This document shows, one piece after another, positions 20,376 to 31,558 of a stretch of 64,000 nucleotides of DNA. The DNA is from Oscillospiraceae bacterium (GTDB lineage: Bacteria; Bacillota; Clostridia; Oscillospirales; CAG-382). Below the pieces are notes generated by a model that worked only from the letters and a program-made list of their open reading frames with translations, was not told the origin of the DNA and ran no database searches. The stretch spans positions 1 to 64,000 of the forward strand of contig SVSD01000004.1 of assembly GCA_015064485.1 (NCBI GenBank). Direction: 5' to 3'. A program made the translations under genes and the position numbers. The first letter of the stretch is position 1. Each line of letters starts with the position of its first letter.

Positions 20376-23000
20376 TCATTTCAAAAGCTTTGCGATTGCT
20401 TCTTCGATGTTTGCAAGCATTTGTGTATACTTTTCAAGCTTCGCCTTTTCGCCGTCAATAACAGCCGCTGGCGCCTTTGCAACAAACTCGTTGTTGGAAA
20501 GCTTTTTGTTTACACGCTCGATTTCGGATATGGTTGTTGACTTTTCCTTTTCAAGTCTTGCCTTTTCTTTTTCGATATCAATAATTTCAGCCATAGGAAT
20601 AAAGAGCTTTGCGGAGTCTGTAACTATAGATACCGCTGTATCGTCATCGCATCCGTCTGCAAGGACAACCTCAGAAGCACCTGCAAGTTTTTCAAAGAAC
20701 ACTGCAGTTGAAGTATTAAAGCTTTCCTTGTAATCGGAAACGATTATAAGCTTCGCCTTCTTTGAGGGGGGAACATTCATTTCCGCTCTGCGAAGTCTTA
20801 TTGCACCGATAGCATCGATCACCTTATCAAGATTTGCCGCATCTGATGCAAAGTCAAACTTTTCATCATACAAAGGCCAATCCGCAATGATAAGGGGATT
20901 TTCGGAAATTGCAAGAGTCTGCCATATTTCTTCGGAAATATAAGGCATATAAGGATGGAGAAGCTTGAGAGTGTTGGAGAGCACATATGTGATAACCTGC
21001 TGTGCGGTTTTGTTTGTTTCTGTGCCCTTTGCGAAAAGTCTGGGCTTTACAAGTTCAATATACCAGTCGCAGAAGTAATCCCAGATGAAGTCATAAAGCT
21101 TCTTTGCCGCAACGCCGAGTTCAAATTTATCAAGATTGGATGTCATTTCCTTTATTGTTGTATTAAGATGGGAAAGTATCCATTTATCTTCGAGCTCAAG
21201 CTTTTCGGGTATTTCCGCTTTTGTATCGTCGTCAAGATTGAGAAGTACAAATCTTGCCGCATTCCAGATCTTGTTTGCAAACGCACGGGATGCTTCAACC
21301 TTCTTATCGGAGTATCTCATATCGTTTCCGGGGGAGTTACCTGTAATAAGAGTAAATCTCAAAGCGTCCGCACCGTATTTGTCGATAACTTCGAGGGGAT
21401 CTACGCCGTTGCCGAGAGATTTTGACATCTTTCTTCCGAGCTCATCTCTTACAAGACCGTGAATAAGAACCGTATCAAAGGGTTCTTTACCTGTGTGTTC
21501 AACGCCGGAGAATATCATTCTCGATACCCAGAATGTGATAATATCATAACCTGTTACAAGAGTTGATGTGGGATAATACTTCTCAAGATCTTCTGTTTGC
21601 TCAGGCCAGCCGAGAGTAGAGAAAGGCCAAAGAGCCGAGGAGAACCATGTATCAAGCACATCCTCATCCTGACGCATAGGCTTTCCGCATTTGGGACAAA
21701 CCTCAACATCGGTTTTTGATACTTCCATATATCCGCAGGTGTCGCAGTAATATGCAGGAATTCTATGTCCCCACCAAAGCTGGCGGGAGATACACCAGTC
21801 ATGGATATTTTCCATCCAGTTGAAATATTTCTTTGACTGATTTTCGGGAATGAATTTTATTGTTCCGTCACGAACGATATCGATCGCAGGCTTTGCAAGG
21901 GGTTCCATCTTTACGAACCACTGGTCGGAAATAAGGGGTTCAACGGTAGTTCCGCATCTGTAACATTCGCCGACATTATGAACTGTAGGCTCAACCTTTA
22001 CAAGAACTCCCATTTCTTCAAGTTCTTCAACTATCTTCTTTCTTGCCTCATATCTGTCCATACCGCAGAAGTGAACTGCGATTTCGTTCAATGTGGCATC
22101 ATCATTCATAACATTGATCTGTTCAAGATCGTGTCTTTGACCAACAAGGAAGTCGTTGGGGTCATGAGCGGGAGTAATCTTAACACAGCCCGTACCCTTT
22201 TCAATATCAGCATATTCATCTGTGATAATCGGGATCTCTCTGTTCACAAAGGGAACCACAACGCACTTTCCTACAAGAGCTTTGTATCTGTCATCCTCGG
22301 GGTTGACCGCGACTGCAGTATCACCGAAAAGTGTTTCGGGTCTTGTTGTGGCAACAACAACATATTCGTCAGAATCTTTGACAAAATACTTGATGTGCCA
22401 GTAAAAACCGTTCTGTTCGGGATTGTCAACTTCAGCATCAGAAAGCGCTGTCTTACATCTGGGGCACCAGTTTGCAATTCTGTGGCCTCTGTATATAAGC
22501 CCTTTGTCGTAAAGGTTTACAAAAACCTCTTTAACTGCCTTTGAACAACCTTCGTCCATCGTAAATCTTTCTCTTGTCCAGTCGCAGGAGCAACCAAGCT
22601 TTTTAAGCTGGTTTATAATACGGTTACCGTACATTTCCTTCCACGCCCAGACTCTTTCAAGGAACTTTTCTCTACCGAGATCGTATCTCGTAAGGTTTTC
22701 TTCCTTGCGAAGCATTTCTTCGACTTTGATCTGTGTTGCAATACCCGCATGGTCAGTACCGGGCACCCAAAGTGCGTCAAAGCCGTTCATTCTCTTGTAA
22801 CGGATAAGGATATCCTGAAGTGTATCATCAAGAGCATGACCCATATGAAGCTGACCTGTTACATTAGGCGGGGGTATAACGATAGAATAGGGCTTTCCTT
22901 TCTTACCCGAAGGTGTAAAATAGCCTCCATTTTCCCACATTTCATAGATTCTGTCTTCTGTGCCATGGGGATTATACTGTTTTTCAAGTTCTTTTGCCAT
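20376..23000 (-). CDS. valS: Valyl-tRNA synthetase
   Basis: 874 aa; [27 protein letters not shown]-terminal coiled coil. Confidence 0.97.
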   Translation of the reverse strand: MAKELEKQYNPHGTEDRIYEMWENGGYFTPSGKKGKPYSIVIPPPNVTGQLHMGHALDDTLQDILIRYKRMNGFDALWVPGTDHAGIATQIKVEEMLRKEENLTRYDLGREKFLERVWAWKEMYGNRIINQLKKLGCSCDWTRERFTMDEGCSKAVKEVFVNLYDKGLIYRGHRIANWCPRCKTALSDAEVDNPEQNGFYWHIKYFVKDSDEYVVVATTRPETLFGDTAVAVNPEDDRYKALVGKCVVVPFVNREIPIITDEYADIEKGTGCVKITPAHDPNDFLVGQRHDLEQINVMNDDATLNEIAVHFCGMDRYEARKKIVEELEEMGVLVKVEPTVHNVGECYRCGTTVEPLISDQWFVKMEPLAKPAIDIVRDGTIKFIPENQSKKYFNWMENIHDWCISRQLWWGHRIPAYYCDTCGYMEVSKTDVEVCPKCGKPMRQDEDVLDTWFSSALWPFSTLGWPEQTEDLEKYYPTSTLVTGYDIITFWVSRMIFSGVEHTGKEPFDTVLIHGLVRDELGRKMSKSLGNGVDPLEVIDKYGADALRFTLITGNSPGNDMRYSDKKVEASRAFANKIWNAARFVLLNLDDDTKAEIPEKLELEDKWILSHLNTTIKEMTSNLDKFELGVAAKKLYDFIWDYFCDWYIELVKPRLFAKGTETNKTAQQVITYVLSNTLKLLHPYMPYISEEIWQTLAISENPLIIADWPLYDEKFDFASDAANLDKVIDAIGAIRLRRAEMNVPPSKKAKLIIVSDYKESFNTSTAVFFEKLAGASEVVLADGCDDDTAVSIVTDSAKLFIPMAEIIDIEKEKARLEKEKSTTISEIERVNKKLSNNEFVAKAPAAVIDGEKAKLEKYTQMLANIEEAIAKLLK

Positions 23001-23112
23001 GATTTTCTCCTGTATATTTATTTCATATTAAACTTTTTACAATATATTATTATAACATTACAATTTATCAAAGTCAATAAGAAACTGCCATTATTTCCCC
23101 TTTATTTTGCTG

Positions 23113-23141
23113 TTGACAAATGGCAAAAATACGGATATAGT
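23113..23141 (+). promoter_or_regulatory. SigA-type promoter upstream of lipoprotein gene
   Basis: TTGACA near 23113 and a TATAGT-like -10 ~17 bp downstream. Confidence 0.5.
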
Positions 23142-23240
23142 ATATTTAGAAAAATGATGATGGAATTTTTTTCAAAAAGGCGGAACTTTTTTGAAAAACC
23201 GTCGTCTAAACACTTAATTCGAATAAAAAGGAGACAAAAA

Positions 23241-23840
23241 ATGAAAAAACTTTTACTCTGCCTCATCGCAGGCGCAATGGTGCTGACTATGGCAGCTTGT
23301 ACTACACCCGTAGTTGAAAACGAAGGCGAAAATGAAGCCGAAAACAACACAGACAACGAATTCGTATATGATGCTGAAGGCGAAGACGAAACAGGAAACG
23401 AAGCTGAAACCGACGGTGAAACTCTCGGCGCAAAGCTTGCTGGAATCTTTAAGGCAAATGCGGCTGACGCTGAAAGCGCAGAAGCTCTTGCAAATAAGAT
23501 CGTTGAAGAAGCAGCTCTTCCCTTCGGTCCTATGGTAATGCCTATGGAAGAAGGCTATCTCGCAGGCTTTGACAACTTCGAAGTTCGTGGCTTTACAGAA
23601 TGTGCAGCTTTTGCTCCTATGATCGGCTCTATCCCCTTCGTAGGTTATGTTTTCGAACTTCCTGAAGACGCTGATGTTGAAGCTTTCAAGAAGGATCTTT
23701 CCGACAATGCAAATCTCAGATGGAACATCTGTGTAACAGCTGATGAAATGGTTGTTGAAAACGAAGGCAATACCGTATTCTTCGTAATGTGCCCCGCTTC
23801 TGTTGAAGAAGCTCCCGCTGACGAAGGAATGGCTCTTTAA
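23241..23840 (+). CDS. Putative lipoprotein with acidic linker, unknown function
   Basis: MKKLLLCLIAGAMVLTMAAC lipobox; E/N/D-rich linker; aaaaaggag RBS. Confidence 0.75.
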   Translation: MKKLLLCLIAGAMVLTMAACTTPVVENEGENEAENNTDNEFVYDAEGEDETGNEAETDGETLGAKLAGIFKANAADAESAEALANKIVEEAALPFGPMVMPMEEGYLAGFDNFEVRGFTECAAFAPMIGSIPFVGYVFELPEDADVEAFKKDLSDNANLRWNICVTADEMVVENEGNTVFFVMCPASVEEAPADEGMAL

Positions 23841-23855
23841 TCGGAGGACATAAAT

Positions 23856-25256
23856 TTGTTATTTTCCGGAATACCGTTTCTGTTCTTCTTTTTCCCTTGT
23901 GTTCTGATACTGTATTATCTTGCACCGAAAAGCCTTAAAAACTCTGTGCTTCTTATATCCAGTCTATTCTTTTATGCATGGGGAGAACAGAAATATGTGA
24001 TATTGTTTGCAATATCTATTTTATGCGGATATGTTTTCGGATTGCTTATTGAAAACACACGGGGAAAGGCCTTAAAAAGGCTTTTCCTCGTTCTTTCTGT
24101 AACGCAAAACCTTGCATTTCTGTGTTATTTCAAATACGCCGATTTCTTTATTTCGAATTTTAATGCGGCAACAGGTCTTTCTGTTCCTCTTTTAAGAACA
24201 GTTCTTCCCATCGGCATAAGCTTTTACACCTTCCAGATTCTCAGCTATACTGTCGATGTATATAGAGGCGATGTAAAAGCTCAAAGAAACCCTGTTGACC
24301 TCGGCGCATACATTTCGATGTTTCCCCAGCTTATTGCAGGACCCATCGTCCGTTATTCTGATGTTGAAAAACAGCTTAAGGACCGCACTCACAGTATGGC
24401 AAAAACATCCCTTGGTGTAAGACGCTTTACGATCGGTCTTGCTAAAAAAGTTCTTCTGGCAAACCGTCTGGGCGAGCTTTGCGATATGTTCAGAGCAAGC
24501 GGCGAGCAGTCGGTTGTATTTTACTGGGTTTATGCTGTAAGCTATTGTTTGCACATCTATTTCGACTTTTCGGGATACAGCGATATGGCAATCGGTCTTG
24601 GGCATATGTTCGGTTTTGATTTTATTGAGAATTTTAACTACCCTTTCATCTCAAAAAGTGTTACCGAGTTCTGGAGAAGATGGCATATGTCGCTCGGATC
24701 ATGGTTCAGAGATTATGTATATATTCCGATGGGCGGAAACCGTGTTCCCAAATGGCGTCAGATCATAAACATTTCAACCGTATGGATGCTGACAGGCTTC
24801 TGGCACGGCGCAAACTGGAATTTTATTTTGTGGGGAGTATATTTCGCAATACTTCTTATGATAGAAAAATTCTTCCTGATGAAATACCTGAAAAAATCAA
24901 AAATCATCAGCAGAATATATCTTCTTATTGTCGTTATCATAAGCTTCTTGATATTCAACGCTACAGATGTAAAGCAGGCATGGGTGGATACTGTTTCGAT
25001 GTTCGGATTCGGAAATTTGCCCGTCTTTTCGGCAGAAACTCTTTATTATATCAGAAGCTACGGCATAACTTTGATTATAGCAATATTCGGTGCTACCCCC
25101 GCAGCTAAGATACTTGCGGAAAAAGCTGATAAAAACGAGGGTATTCTTAAAGTTAAAAACGCCCTTGAATGTGTTGTGATACCCGCAATTCTGGTTATTT
25201 GTACCGCTTTTCTTGTTGACGGTTCATTTAATCCGTTCCTTTATTTCAGATTTTAA
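23856..25256 (+). CDS. MBOAT family O-acyltransferase (AlgI/DltB-like)
   Basis: 466 aa; TTG start after cggagga; FFYAWGEQKY, GYSDMAIGLGHMFGF, WRRWHMSLGSWFRDYVYIPMGGNR, FWHGANWNFILWG. Confidence 0.94.
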   Translation: MLFSGIPFLFFFFPCVLILYYLAPKSLKNSVLLISSLFFYAWGEQKYVILFAISILCGYVFGLLIENTRGKALKRLFLVLSVTQNLAFLCYFKYADFFISNFNAATGLSVPLLRTVLPIGISFYTFQILSYTVDVYRGDVKAQRNPVDLGAYISMFPQLIAGPIVRYSDVEKQLKDRTHSMAKTSLGVRRFTIGLAKKVLLANRLGELCDMFRASGEQSVVFYWVYAVSYCLHIYFDFSGYSDMAIGLGHMFGFDFIENFNYPFISKSVTEFWRRWHMSLGSWFRDYVYIPMGGNRVPKWRQIINISTVWMLTGFWHGANWNFILWGVYFAILLMIEKFFLMKYLKKSKIISRIYLLIVVIISFLIFNATDVKQAWVDTVSMFGFGNLPVFSAETLYYIRSYGITLIIAIFGATPAAKILAEKADKNEGILKVKNALECVVIPAILVICTAFLVDGSFNPFLYFRF

Positions 25257-25268
25257 GGAGATAAGAGT

Positions 25269-26387
25269 ATGAATAACAACATAAAAAACATTATACTTCC
25301 CTTGATCTGTGCTTTATTTATCGGCTTCTTTTCCGCCGCATTCTTGCTGAAAGGAGAAACCGAATATTCAAATTCCGAACGCAGATATCTTGCGAAATTC
25401 CCTGAACTTACATTCGAAACGATAAGTAAACAGGATGACAATTTTATGGATCATTTCGAAACCTACAGCCTTGATCAGTTTCCTCTCCGCGACGGAATGA
25501 GAACTATAAAGGCCCTTTCGGAATATTTCATTTTCGGAAAGCTTGACAACAACGGGTATTATATGCAAAATGGACATATTTCAAAAAAAGAATACCCGCA
25601 GAATGACAAGATGCTTGACTATGCTGCAGGAAAAATCAATTCTGCTGTCGAAAAATATATGAAGGACAAAGGCTGTAATGTCTATTTCTCGCTTATTCCC
25701 GACAAGAATGTTTTTCTTGCCGATAAACGCGGCGTACTTTCGCTTGATTATGCGAAATTCGAAAGCGATATTTTAGGCAGACTTGATAATGTCAAATATA
25801 TTGATGTGTTTGATATGCTCAGTGCCGACGATTTTTATTATACCGACCAGCACTGGAAACAGGAAAATATTATACCTATAGCTTCTGCTATCTCTCAAGG
25901 TATGGGGAATACTTTAAAAGACGCTTACGAAACCGTAAAATTGGATGTTCCGTTTTACGGCACATATTACAGCCAGGCGGCAATCCCCTCAAAGCCCGAT
26001 GAGATAAAATATCTTACAAACGAAACTATAAAAAGCTGTACTGTAAAGCGTATGAACGACCTTGGTGCTATGGTAGATATGGATATGTATGTTCTTGAAA
26101 AAACAAAAGGACTCGATCCGTATGAAATGTACCTCGGCGGCACTCAGGCTTTTATTACCATTGAAAATCCGAATTCCGCAACCGACAAGGAGCTTGTTAT
26201 TTTCCGAGACTCCTTCGGAAGCAGTCTTGCTCCTTTACTTGCCGAAAGCTACAAAAAGATAACTGTTGTTGATTTCAGATATATCGTTGGCGATATTGCC
26301 TGTTCTCTTATCGATTGGGACAGCACTGACGATGTGCTTTTTATGTACAGTACAATAATTTTAAACAACAGCACTTCAATGAAATAA
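25269..26387 (+). CDS. DHHW/AlgX-AlgJ-like SGNH-type protein
   Basis: 372 aa; N-terminal TM; YTDQHWKQE, ELVIFRDSFGSSLAPLL; adjacent to MBOAT gene. Confidence 0.85.
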   Translation: MNNNIKNIILPLICALFIGFFSAAFLLKGETEYSNSERRYLAKFPELTFETISKQDDNFMDHFETYSLDQFPLRDGMRTIKALSEYFIFGKLDNNGYYMQNGHISKKEYPQNDKMLDYAAGKINSAVEKYMKDKGCNVYFSLIPDKNVFLADKRGVLSLDYAKFESDILGRLDNVKYIDVFDMLSADDFYYTDQHWKQENIIPIASAISQGMGNTLKDAYETVKLDVPFYGTYYSQAAIPSKPDEIKYLTNETIKSCTVKRMNDLGAMVDMDMYVLEKTKGLDPYEMYLGGTQAFITIENPNSATDKELVIFRDSFGSSLAPLLAESYKKITVVDFRYIVGDIACSLIDWDSTDDVLFMYSTIILNNSTSMK

Positions 26388-26400
26388 AAAAATAACGGAA

Positions 26401-26424
26401 AAGACCTTTTTAAGGTCTTTTTTC
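26401..26424 (+). terminator. Rho-independent terminator
   Basis: aagacctttttaaggtctttttt. Confidence 0.75.
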
Positions 26425-26527
26425 GTTTTAAAAGTTCTTATTGCTCTTGTATTTTTTTGAAATTATGGTAAAATAATTTATTATCGGTCGTTTTACGGCA
26501 TATCCCTTAGAAAAGAGGTTTTTAAAA

Positions 26528-28429
26528 GTGAGATTAAAACAGTTTAAAGCAGAATCTAAAAAGCTCCTTGATTTGATGATAAATTCAATTTATACAAACA
26601 AGGAAATATTTCTCCGTGAGCTTATAAGCAATTCAAGCGATGCTATTGATAAGCTCCGTTTCAAGAGTCTGACCGACGAGTCTGTTAAAATTTCGGCGTC
26701 AGAGCTTCGTATTCTTCTTACTATCGACAAGGATGCAAGAACAATCACAATCTCCGACAACGGTATCGGTATGACAAAGGAAGAACTCGAAAACAATTTG
26801 GGAACCATCGCAAAAAGCGGAAGTCTTGATTTCAAAAAGGAAAACAAGGATGAGTCGATTGACATTATAGGTCAGTTCGGCGTAGGCTTTTATTCGGCAT
26901 TTATGATTGCTTCGAAAGTATCGGTTACAAGCCGTGCATTTGGCGAAGACAAGGCGTATGTATGGCAAAGCGAAGGAGCTTTGGGTTATACTATTGAAGA
27001 AGCGTCAAAAGATACCGTCGGAACAGATATCGTACTTACAGTTAAAGAAGACACAGAAAACGAAAACTATTCCCGTTTTCTTGAAGAATACGGTATCGTT
27101 GAAATCGTTAAAAAATACAGTGATTATGTACGGTATCCTATAATGATGGAACGCACAAAAAGCCGTATGAAAGACCGTCCGGAGGATGCTGACGAGAATT
27201 ATAAAAACGAATATGAAACATACAGGGAACTTGAAACATTAAACAGTATGATTCCTTTGTGGAAACGCAAAAAATCCGATGTTTCGGATGATGAATATAC
27301 GCAATTTTATAAGGACACCTTCTATGACTACGAAGCACCTGCAAAGGTTATAAAAACCGAATCCGAAGGTCTTGTAAGCTATACATCGCTTCTTTTTATT
27401 CCCTCCCACGCGCCCTTTGATTTTTACAGCAAAGAGTATAAAAAAGGGCTTGCACTTTATACTTCCGGCGTTATGATAATGGAAAAATGTGCCGATCTTC
27501 TTCCTGACTATTTCAGCTTTGTAAGAGGTGTTGTAGACAGCGCAGATTTAAGCCTTAATATCAGCCGCGAAATACTCCAAAAAGACCATCAGCTTAAAAC
27601 CATAAGCAAAAACATAGAGAAAAAGATAAAAAATGAGCTGTCTTTGATGCTTGTAAATGAAAGAGAAAAATACGAGGAATTTTTCAAAGCCTTCGGCAGA
27701 ATGTTAAAATTCGGAGTTTATTCCGATTACGGTATGAACAGAGAAAAGCTTCAGGATCTTCTGATTTTCTATTCTGCCAAACAGGAGAAAATGATTACTC
27801 TTGATGAATATGTTTCTTCGATGCCCGAAGGACAGAAATATATCTATTTTGCCGCAGGCGACAGTGCTGAAAGACTTGCAAAGCTCCCGAGTGCCGAGGC
27901 TGTTACCGATCACGGATATGATCTTCTTTTATGTACCGAGGATATCGACGAATTCTGTTTGCAGATGTTGAGAAACTATAAGGAAAAGGACTTTAAAAAC
28001 ATCGGAACCGGCGATCTCGGACTCGAAACAGACGAAGAAAAAGAAGAACTCAAAAACGCATCCGAAGAAGCAAAGTCCCTCTTCGACCTTATGAAAAACA
28101 CTCTTAAAGACAAGGTTTGCGACATCCGTCTCTCGTCAAAGCTCAAAGAGCATCCGGTGAGTCTTTCATCCGACGGCCCCGTTTCAATAGAAATGGAAAA
28201 AGTGCTTAAAAATATGCCCGGAAGCGAAGGAATGATAAGTGCAAAAGTGCTTGAGCTCAACGCCAACCATAAGATTTTTGAAACACTCAAAAACGCAAAT
28301 GAAAGCGGTGATTTCGAAAAGGTTGAAAAATACACAAAGCTTTTGTATAACCAGGCTCTTCTCATTGAAGGCCTCAAGATCGACGATCCTATAGAATACG
28401 CAAAGGCTGTTTGCGAACTTATGAACTGA
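26528..28429 (+). CDS. htpG: Molecular chaperone HtpG (Hsp90)
   Basis: 633 aa from GTG; IFLRELISNSSDAIDKLR, GQFGVGFYSAFMIA, RGVVDSADLSLNISREILQ. Confidence 0.97.
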   Translation: MRLKQFKAESKKLLDLMINSIYTNKEIFLRELISNSSDAIDKLRFKSLTDESVKISASELRILLTIDKDARTITISDNGIGMTKEELENNLGTIAKSGSLDFKKENKDESIDIIGQFGVGFYSAFMIASKVSVTSRAFGEDKAYVWQSEGALGYTIEEASKDTVGTDIVLTVKEDTENENYSRFLEEYGIVEIVKKYSDYVRYPIMMERTKSRMKDRPEDADENYKNEYETYRELETLNSMIPLWKRKKSDVSDDEYTQFYKDTFYDYEAPAKVIKTESEGLVSYTSLLFIPSHAPFDFYSKEYKKGLALYTSGVMIMEKCADLLPDYFSFVRGVVDSADLSLNISREILQKDHQLKTISKNIEKKIKNELSLMLVNEREKYEEFFKAFGRMLKFGVYSDYGMNREKLQDLLIFYSAKQEKMITLDEYVSSMPEGQKYIYFAAGDSAERLAKLPSAEAVTDHGYDLLLCTEDIDEFCLQMLRNYKEKDFKNIGTGDLGLETDEEKEELKNASEEAKSLFDLMKNTLKDKVCDIRLSSKLKEHPVSLSSDGPVSIEMEKVLKNMPGSEGMISAKVLELNANHKIFETLKNANESGDFEKVEKYTKLLYNQALLIEGLKIDDPIEYAKAVCELMN

Positions 28430-28457
28430 AAAAAGGGAGCCGAGGCTCCCTTTTTTA
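28430..28457. terminator. Bidirectional terminator between convergent genes
   Basis: aaaaagggagccgaggctcccttttt. Confidence 0.8.
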
Positions 28458-30050
28458 TTTTGCAAGGCTTTCTGCCACTTCTTTAAATATAAGGGACGGA
28501 TGCAAATTCCTTTCCCCGTTCCCGTCACAAAGAACAGTTACCGCATACTTTGGCTCGTCTGCGGGAAAATATCCCGAAAACCAAGAATGTATAACCTCTT
28601 TACCATCCTTTATTTGTCCGCTTTGGGCAGTTGCGGTTTTCCCGCCGCAAGGCACATTTTCATTTTTCACTCTGTAACCCGTACCGTTATTTACACACGA
28701 TTCAAGCATACTGCGAAGAGCCGCAACCGTATTCGGAGAAAGAATTCTTTCTTTTTTTTCTGTTTCGCTATACTGTTCTTCCCCCTCCGAAACAAGCTTT
28801 TGGACAAGCACCGGCTCTTTAAAATATCCCGTTGCCGCACACATCATAACCGTATTCATTTCAATGGGACTTAAAAGAATTTTCCCCTGCCCAACCGCCG
28901 TATTTGCCGCATCCGTAAGGCTTATTTCTCCTTCAGGCAAAACACCCTTTGATACAGGAACTTTGTCTATATATGAGCTTTTTGAAACACCCATCTTTTT
29001 TGCCATATCAATAACTTCCTCAACCCCGTATTCAAGAACAAGAGAAATAAAATACGGATTGCATGACTGCGAAAATGCTTCACGCATTTTTATTTTTCCA
29101 TGACCGTCTTTCTTATGACAGCTTATTTTATTTCCTTGAACTTCTATATAACCGGTACATTCGTATTCCCTATCAACAAGCGAAATATCCTTTTCAAGAA
29201 AAGCTGCCGCCACAACTGTTTTAAAAACAGACCCCGGCGTATAACCTAAAAAAGCACGATTTAAAAATTCCCCTTTGTCAGAAGTTAAAAACGGTACAAC
29301 ATCAGAGATATTGTATGTGGGTTTTGAAACACTTGCAAGTATCTCCCCGCTTCTGATATTCTGAACCACTACCGCTCCCATTTCAAGTTCTGTTTCACAT
29401 ATTTTTTCTACCGTTTTTTGCATCTCCGAATCTATCGTAAGGTAAATGCCGTTTTCTTCACAATATCCGTCATCATATATCTCTGTTTTGAAATCACCCA
29501 GTTCTGCGCCTTTTGCATTTGCTGTATATCTTGCAAAAACATCCTTTTTTTCATTCTGCAAGAACTCGTCATACACTTTTCTTATGCCGCTGACGCCTAC
29601 TCCGTCAGAATTCGAGTAGCCTGTAATATGGCACAAAAAATCAGTATCGGGAACACTATACAATTTATAACATCTTATCCCCTCTCCCTCGCAGGGCTTT
29701 TTTGTAACCGTTACAAAAGGTACAGATGAAAACATTTTTTCGAAATAGTATGATGCTTCGTTTTGGGAAATTTTTGATAACATTTCCGAACATTCTTCAT
29801 AGTTTTTCTGCGGCATTTCCGAAGGATCTATAAAAACAGCGTATAAATCATTCTCAAGGTCGGTAAGATCGCCGTTTCTGTCGAAAATAAAACCGCATCT
29901 TTTTGCTATATCTATTTTTCTAGAATACTGGCCGGAAAGAACTGTCTGGGCAAAAGAACCGTGTGTTGATATTGTGTAAAGTCTGGCACTCATCAAAAGC
30001 ATAGCAGAAAGAAACAAAAAATAAAGCAGGCAAAGTCTTTTTTTGTGCAT
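28455..30050 (-). CDS. Penicillin-binding protein, class B transpeptidase (PBP2/FtsI/SpoVD-like)
   Basis: GYTPGSVFKTVVAAAFLE (SxxK), SQSCNPYF (SxN), GGKTATAQSG (KTG-like); start at MHKKRL after aaggggg. Confidence 0.88.
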   Translation of the reverse strand: MHKKRLCLLYFLFLSAMLLMSARLYTISTHGSFAQTVLSGQYSRKIDIAKRCGFIFDRNGDLTDLENDLYAVFIDPSEMPQKNYEECSEMLSKISQNEASYYFEKMFSSVPFVTVTKKPCEGEGIRCYKLYSVPDTDFLCHITGYSNSDGVGVSGIRKVYDEFLQNEKKDVFARYTANAKGAELGDFKTEIYDDGYCEENGIYLTIDSEMQKTVEKICETELEMGAVVVQNIRSGEILASVSKPTYNISDVVPFLTSDKGEFLNRAFLGYTPGSVFKTVVAAAFLEKDISLVDREYECTGYIEVQGNKISCHKKDGHGKIKMREAFSQSCNPYFISLVLEYGVEEVIDMAKKMGVSKSSYIDKVPVSKGVLPEGEISLTDAANTAVGQGKILLSPIEMNTVMMCAATGYFKEPVLVQKLVSEGEEQYSETEKKERILSPNTVAALRSMLESCVNNGTGYRVKNENVPCGGKTATAQSGQIKDGKEVIHSWFSGYFPADEPKYAVTVLCDGNGERNLHPSLIFKEVAESLAK

Positions 30051-30127
30051 ATTAACCCCCTTCAAAATACTGTCATTCTTATTATTTACTTTTTTGCGGT
30101 TTTTAATAATTTTTTGCCTTTTTTCTC

Positions 30128-30156
30128 TTGACGAAAACCATCATTTTATGTATAAT
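30128..30156 (+). promoter_or_regulatory. SigA-type promoter of the purine operon
   Basis: TTGACG, 17-bp spacer, TATAAT. Confidence 0.8.
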
Positions 30157-30171
30157 ATATTTGTATTTTAA

Positions 30172-30291
30172 TTGCAGCTGCTACTGACGGAAATAAGCGG
30201 TTTAACGCTATGGAACAGCTTGCAAACAAATGCCGACCGTCTGGGCAGTTCTATCATCCTTTTTTCTACGGATAGAACTGCCCTTTTTTGT
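30172..30291 (+). ncRNA. ZTP (pfl-type) riboswitch with overlapping intrinsic terminator
   Basis: P1 ttgcagctg/cagcttgcaa; P2 agcg/cgct; CTGACGG...CCGTCTGGGCAG hallmark with GACGG/CCGTC pseudoknot; gggcagttctatc/gatagaactgccc 13-bp terminator with T6. Confidence 0.88.
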
Positions 30292-30317
30292 TTGTAATTT
30301 GCAAATTGGAGGTTTTT

Positions 30318-30806
30318 ATGAAAAAAATCGGTATTATTATGGGAAGCGACAGCGATCTCCCTATAGTTACAAAAGCTGTTGATGTATTAAAGGAACTTGA
30401 TATTCCTTTTGAAGTTCATGTTTATTCAGCTCACAGAACACCCGTTGAAGCCCGTGATTTTGCCGTAAATGCAAGGCAAAACGGTTTTGGTGCAATCATC
30501 GCCGCAGCAGGAATGGCAGCTCACCTTGCAGGCGCTATCGCCGCAAATACAACTCTTCCTGTTATCGGCATTCCCTGCAAATCCTCCAATCTTGAAGGAA
30601 TGGATGCACTTTTATCTACAGTTCAGATGCCTACAGGTATTCCTGTTGCAACCGTTGCGATCAACGGCGGTGCAAACGCCGCACTTTTGTGTGCGCAGAT
30701 ACTTGCACTTGAAGATAAGGCTCTCGCCGAAAAGCTCGATGCAAAAAGAGCCTCTGATGCTAAAAAAGTTCTTGAAAAAGATCTTTTGATCTCTTCTCAA
30801 TTTTAA
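30318..30806 (+). CDS. purE: N5-carboxyaminoimidazole ribonucleotide mutase (class I PurE)
   Basis: GIIMGSDSDLPI, SAHRTP, AAGMAAHLAGAIAANTTLPVIGIP. Confidence 0.97.
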   Translation: MKKIGIIMGSDSDLPIVTKAVDVLKELDIPFEVHVYSAHRTPVEARDFAVNARQNGFGAIIAAAGMAAHLAGAIAANTTLPVIGIPCKSSNLEGMDALLSTVQMPTGIPVATVAINGGANAALLCAQILALEDKALAEKLDAKRASDAKKVLEKDLLISSQF

Positions 30807-30839
30807 AATAATTTTTAACACATAAAGGAGAACATAATC

Positions 30840-31526
30840 ATGGAAAAGAAACTTGTTTACACAGGCAAAACCAAGGATGTTTACGCTCTTGACAACGGCA
30901 ACTACCTTCTCAAATTCAAAGATGACTGTACAGGCAAAGACGGCGTTTTTGATCCCGGAGAAAACTCTGTAGGCCTTACAATCGAAGGTGTTGGCGATGT
31001 TAATCTTCGTATGTCCATATATTTCTTCGAAAAGGTCAATGCTGCAGGAATTCTCACTCACTATGTAAGTGCAGATCTTGCAAACACAACAATGGAAGTT
31101 CTTCCCGCAAAGGTTTTCGGCAAAGGTCTTGAAGTTATCTGCCGTCACAAGGCAGTCGGAAGCTTCTACCGCCGTTACAGCGATTATATCGAAGAAGGCG
31201 CAGATCTTCCCGCTTATGTTGAAATGACATTCAAGAATGACGAAAAGGGCGATCCCCTCGTTACAAAAGACGGTCTTGTAGACCTTGGCGTTATGACTGA
31301 AAAGCAGTATGACGATATGAAAGCTATGACTCAGAAAATCACTCAGATCGTAGCTGATGACCTCAAGGAAAAAGGACTTATCCTTTACGATATCAAATTC
31401 GAATTCGGTTATGACAAAGACGGCAATGTAATGCTCATCGATGAAATCGCCTCCGGCAATATGCGCGTATATAAAAACGGCGAATATATCGATCCTATGA
31501 CACTTTCTGAACTCTTCTTTGCATAA
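30840..31526 (+). CDS. purC: SAICAR synthetase
   Basis: 228 aa; [29 protein letters not shown]. Confidence 0.96.
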   Translation: MEKKLVYTGKTKDVYALDNGNYLLKFKDDCTGKDGVFDPGENSVGLTIEGVGDVNLRMSIYFFEKVNAAGILTHYVSADLANTTMEVLPAKVFGKGLEVICRHKAVGSFYRRYSDYIEEGADLPAYVEMTFKNDEKGDPLVTKDGLVDLGVMTEKQYDDMKAMTQKITQIVADDLKEKGLILYDIKFEFGYDKDGNVMLIDEIASGNMRVYKNGEYIDPMTLSELFFA

Positions 31527-31558
31527 ACAGAAACTGTAACCCTAAAGAGGAGGAAAAT

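Noticed and set aside
23000-23110. T-box leader expected upstream of valS
   Set aside because: The leader region is short and AT-rich. I saw no T-box bulge sequence (TGGNACC-like) or terminator/antiterminator pair.
22749-23240. N-terminal extension of the lipoprotein ORF upstream of 23241
   Set aside because: The extension overlaps the valS 5' region antisense. The lipobox signal peptide with RBS at 23241 defines the true start.
26387-26528. CIRCE or other heat-shock operator upstream of htpG
   Set aside because: No TTAGCACTC-N9-GAGTGCTAA inverted repeat seen.
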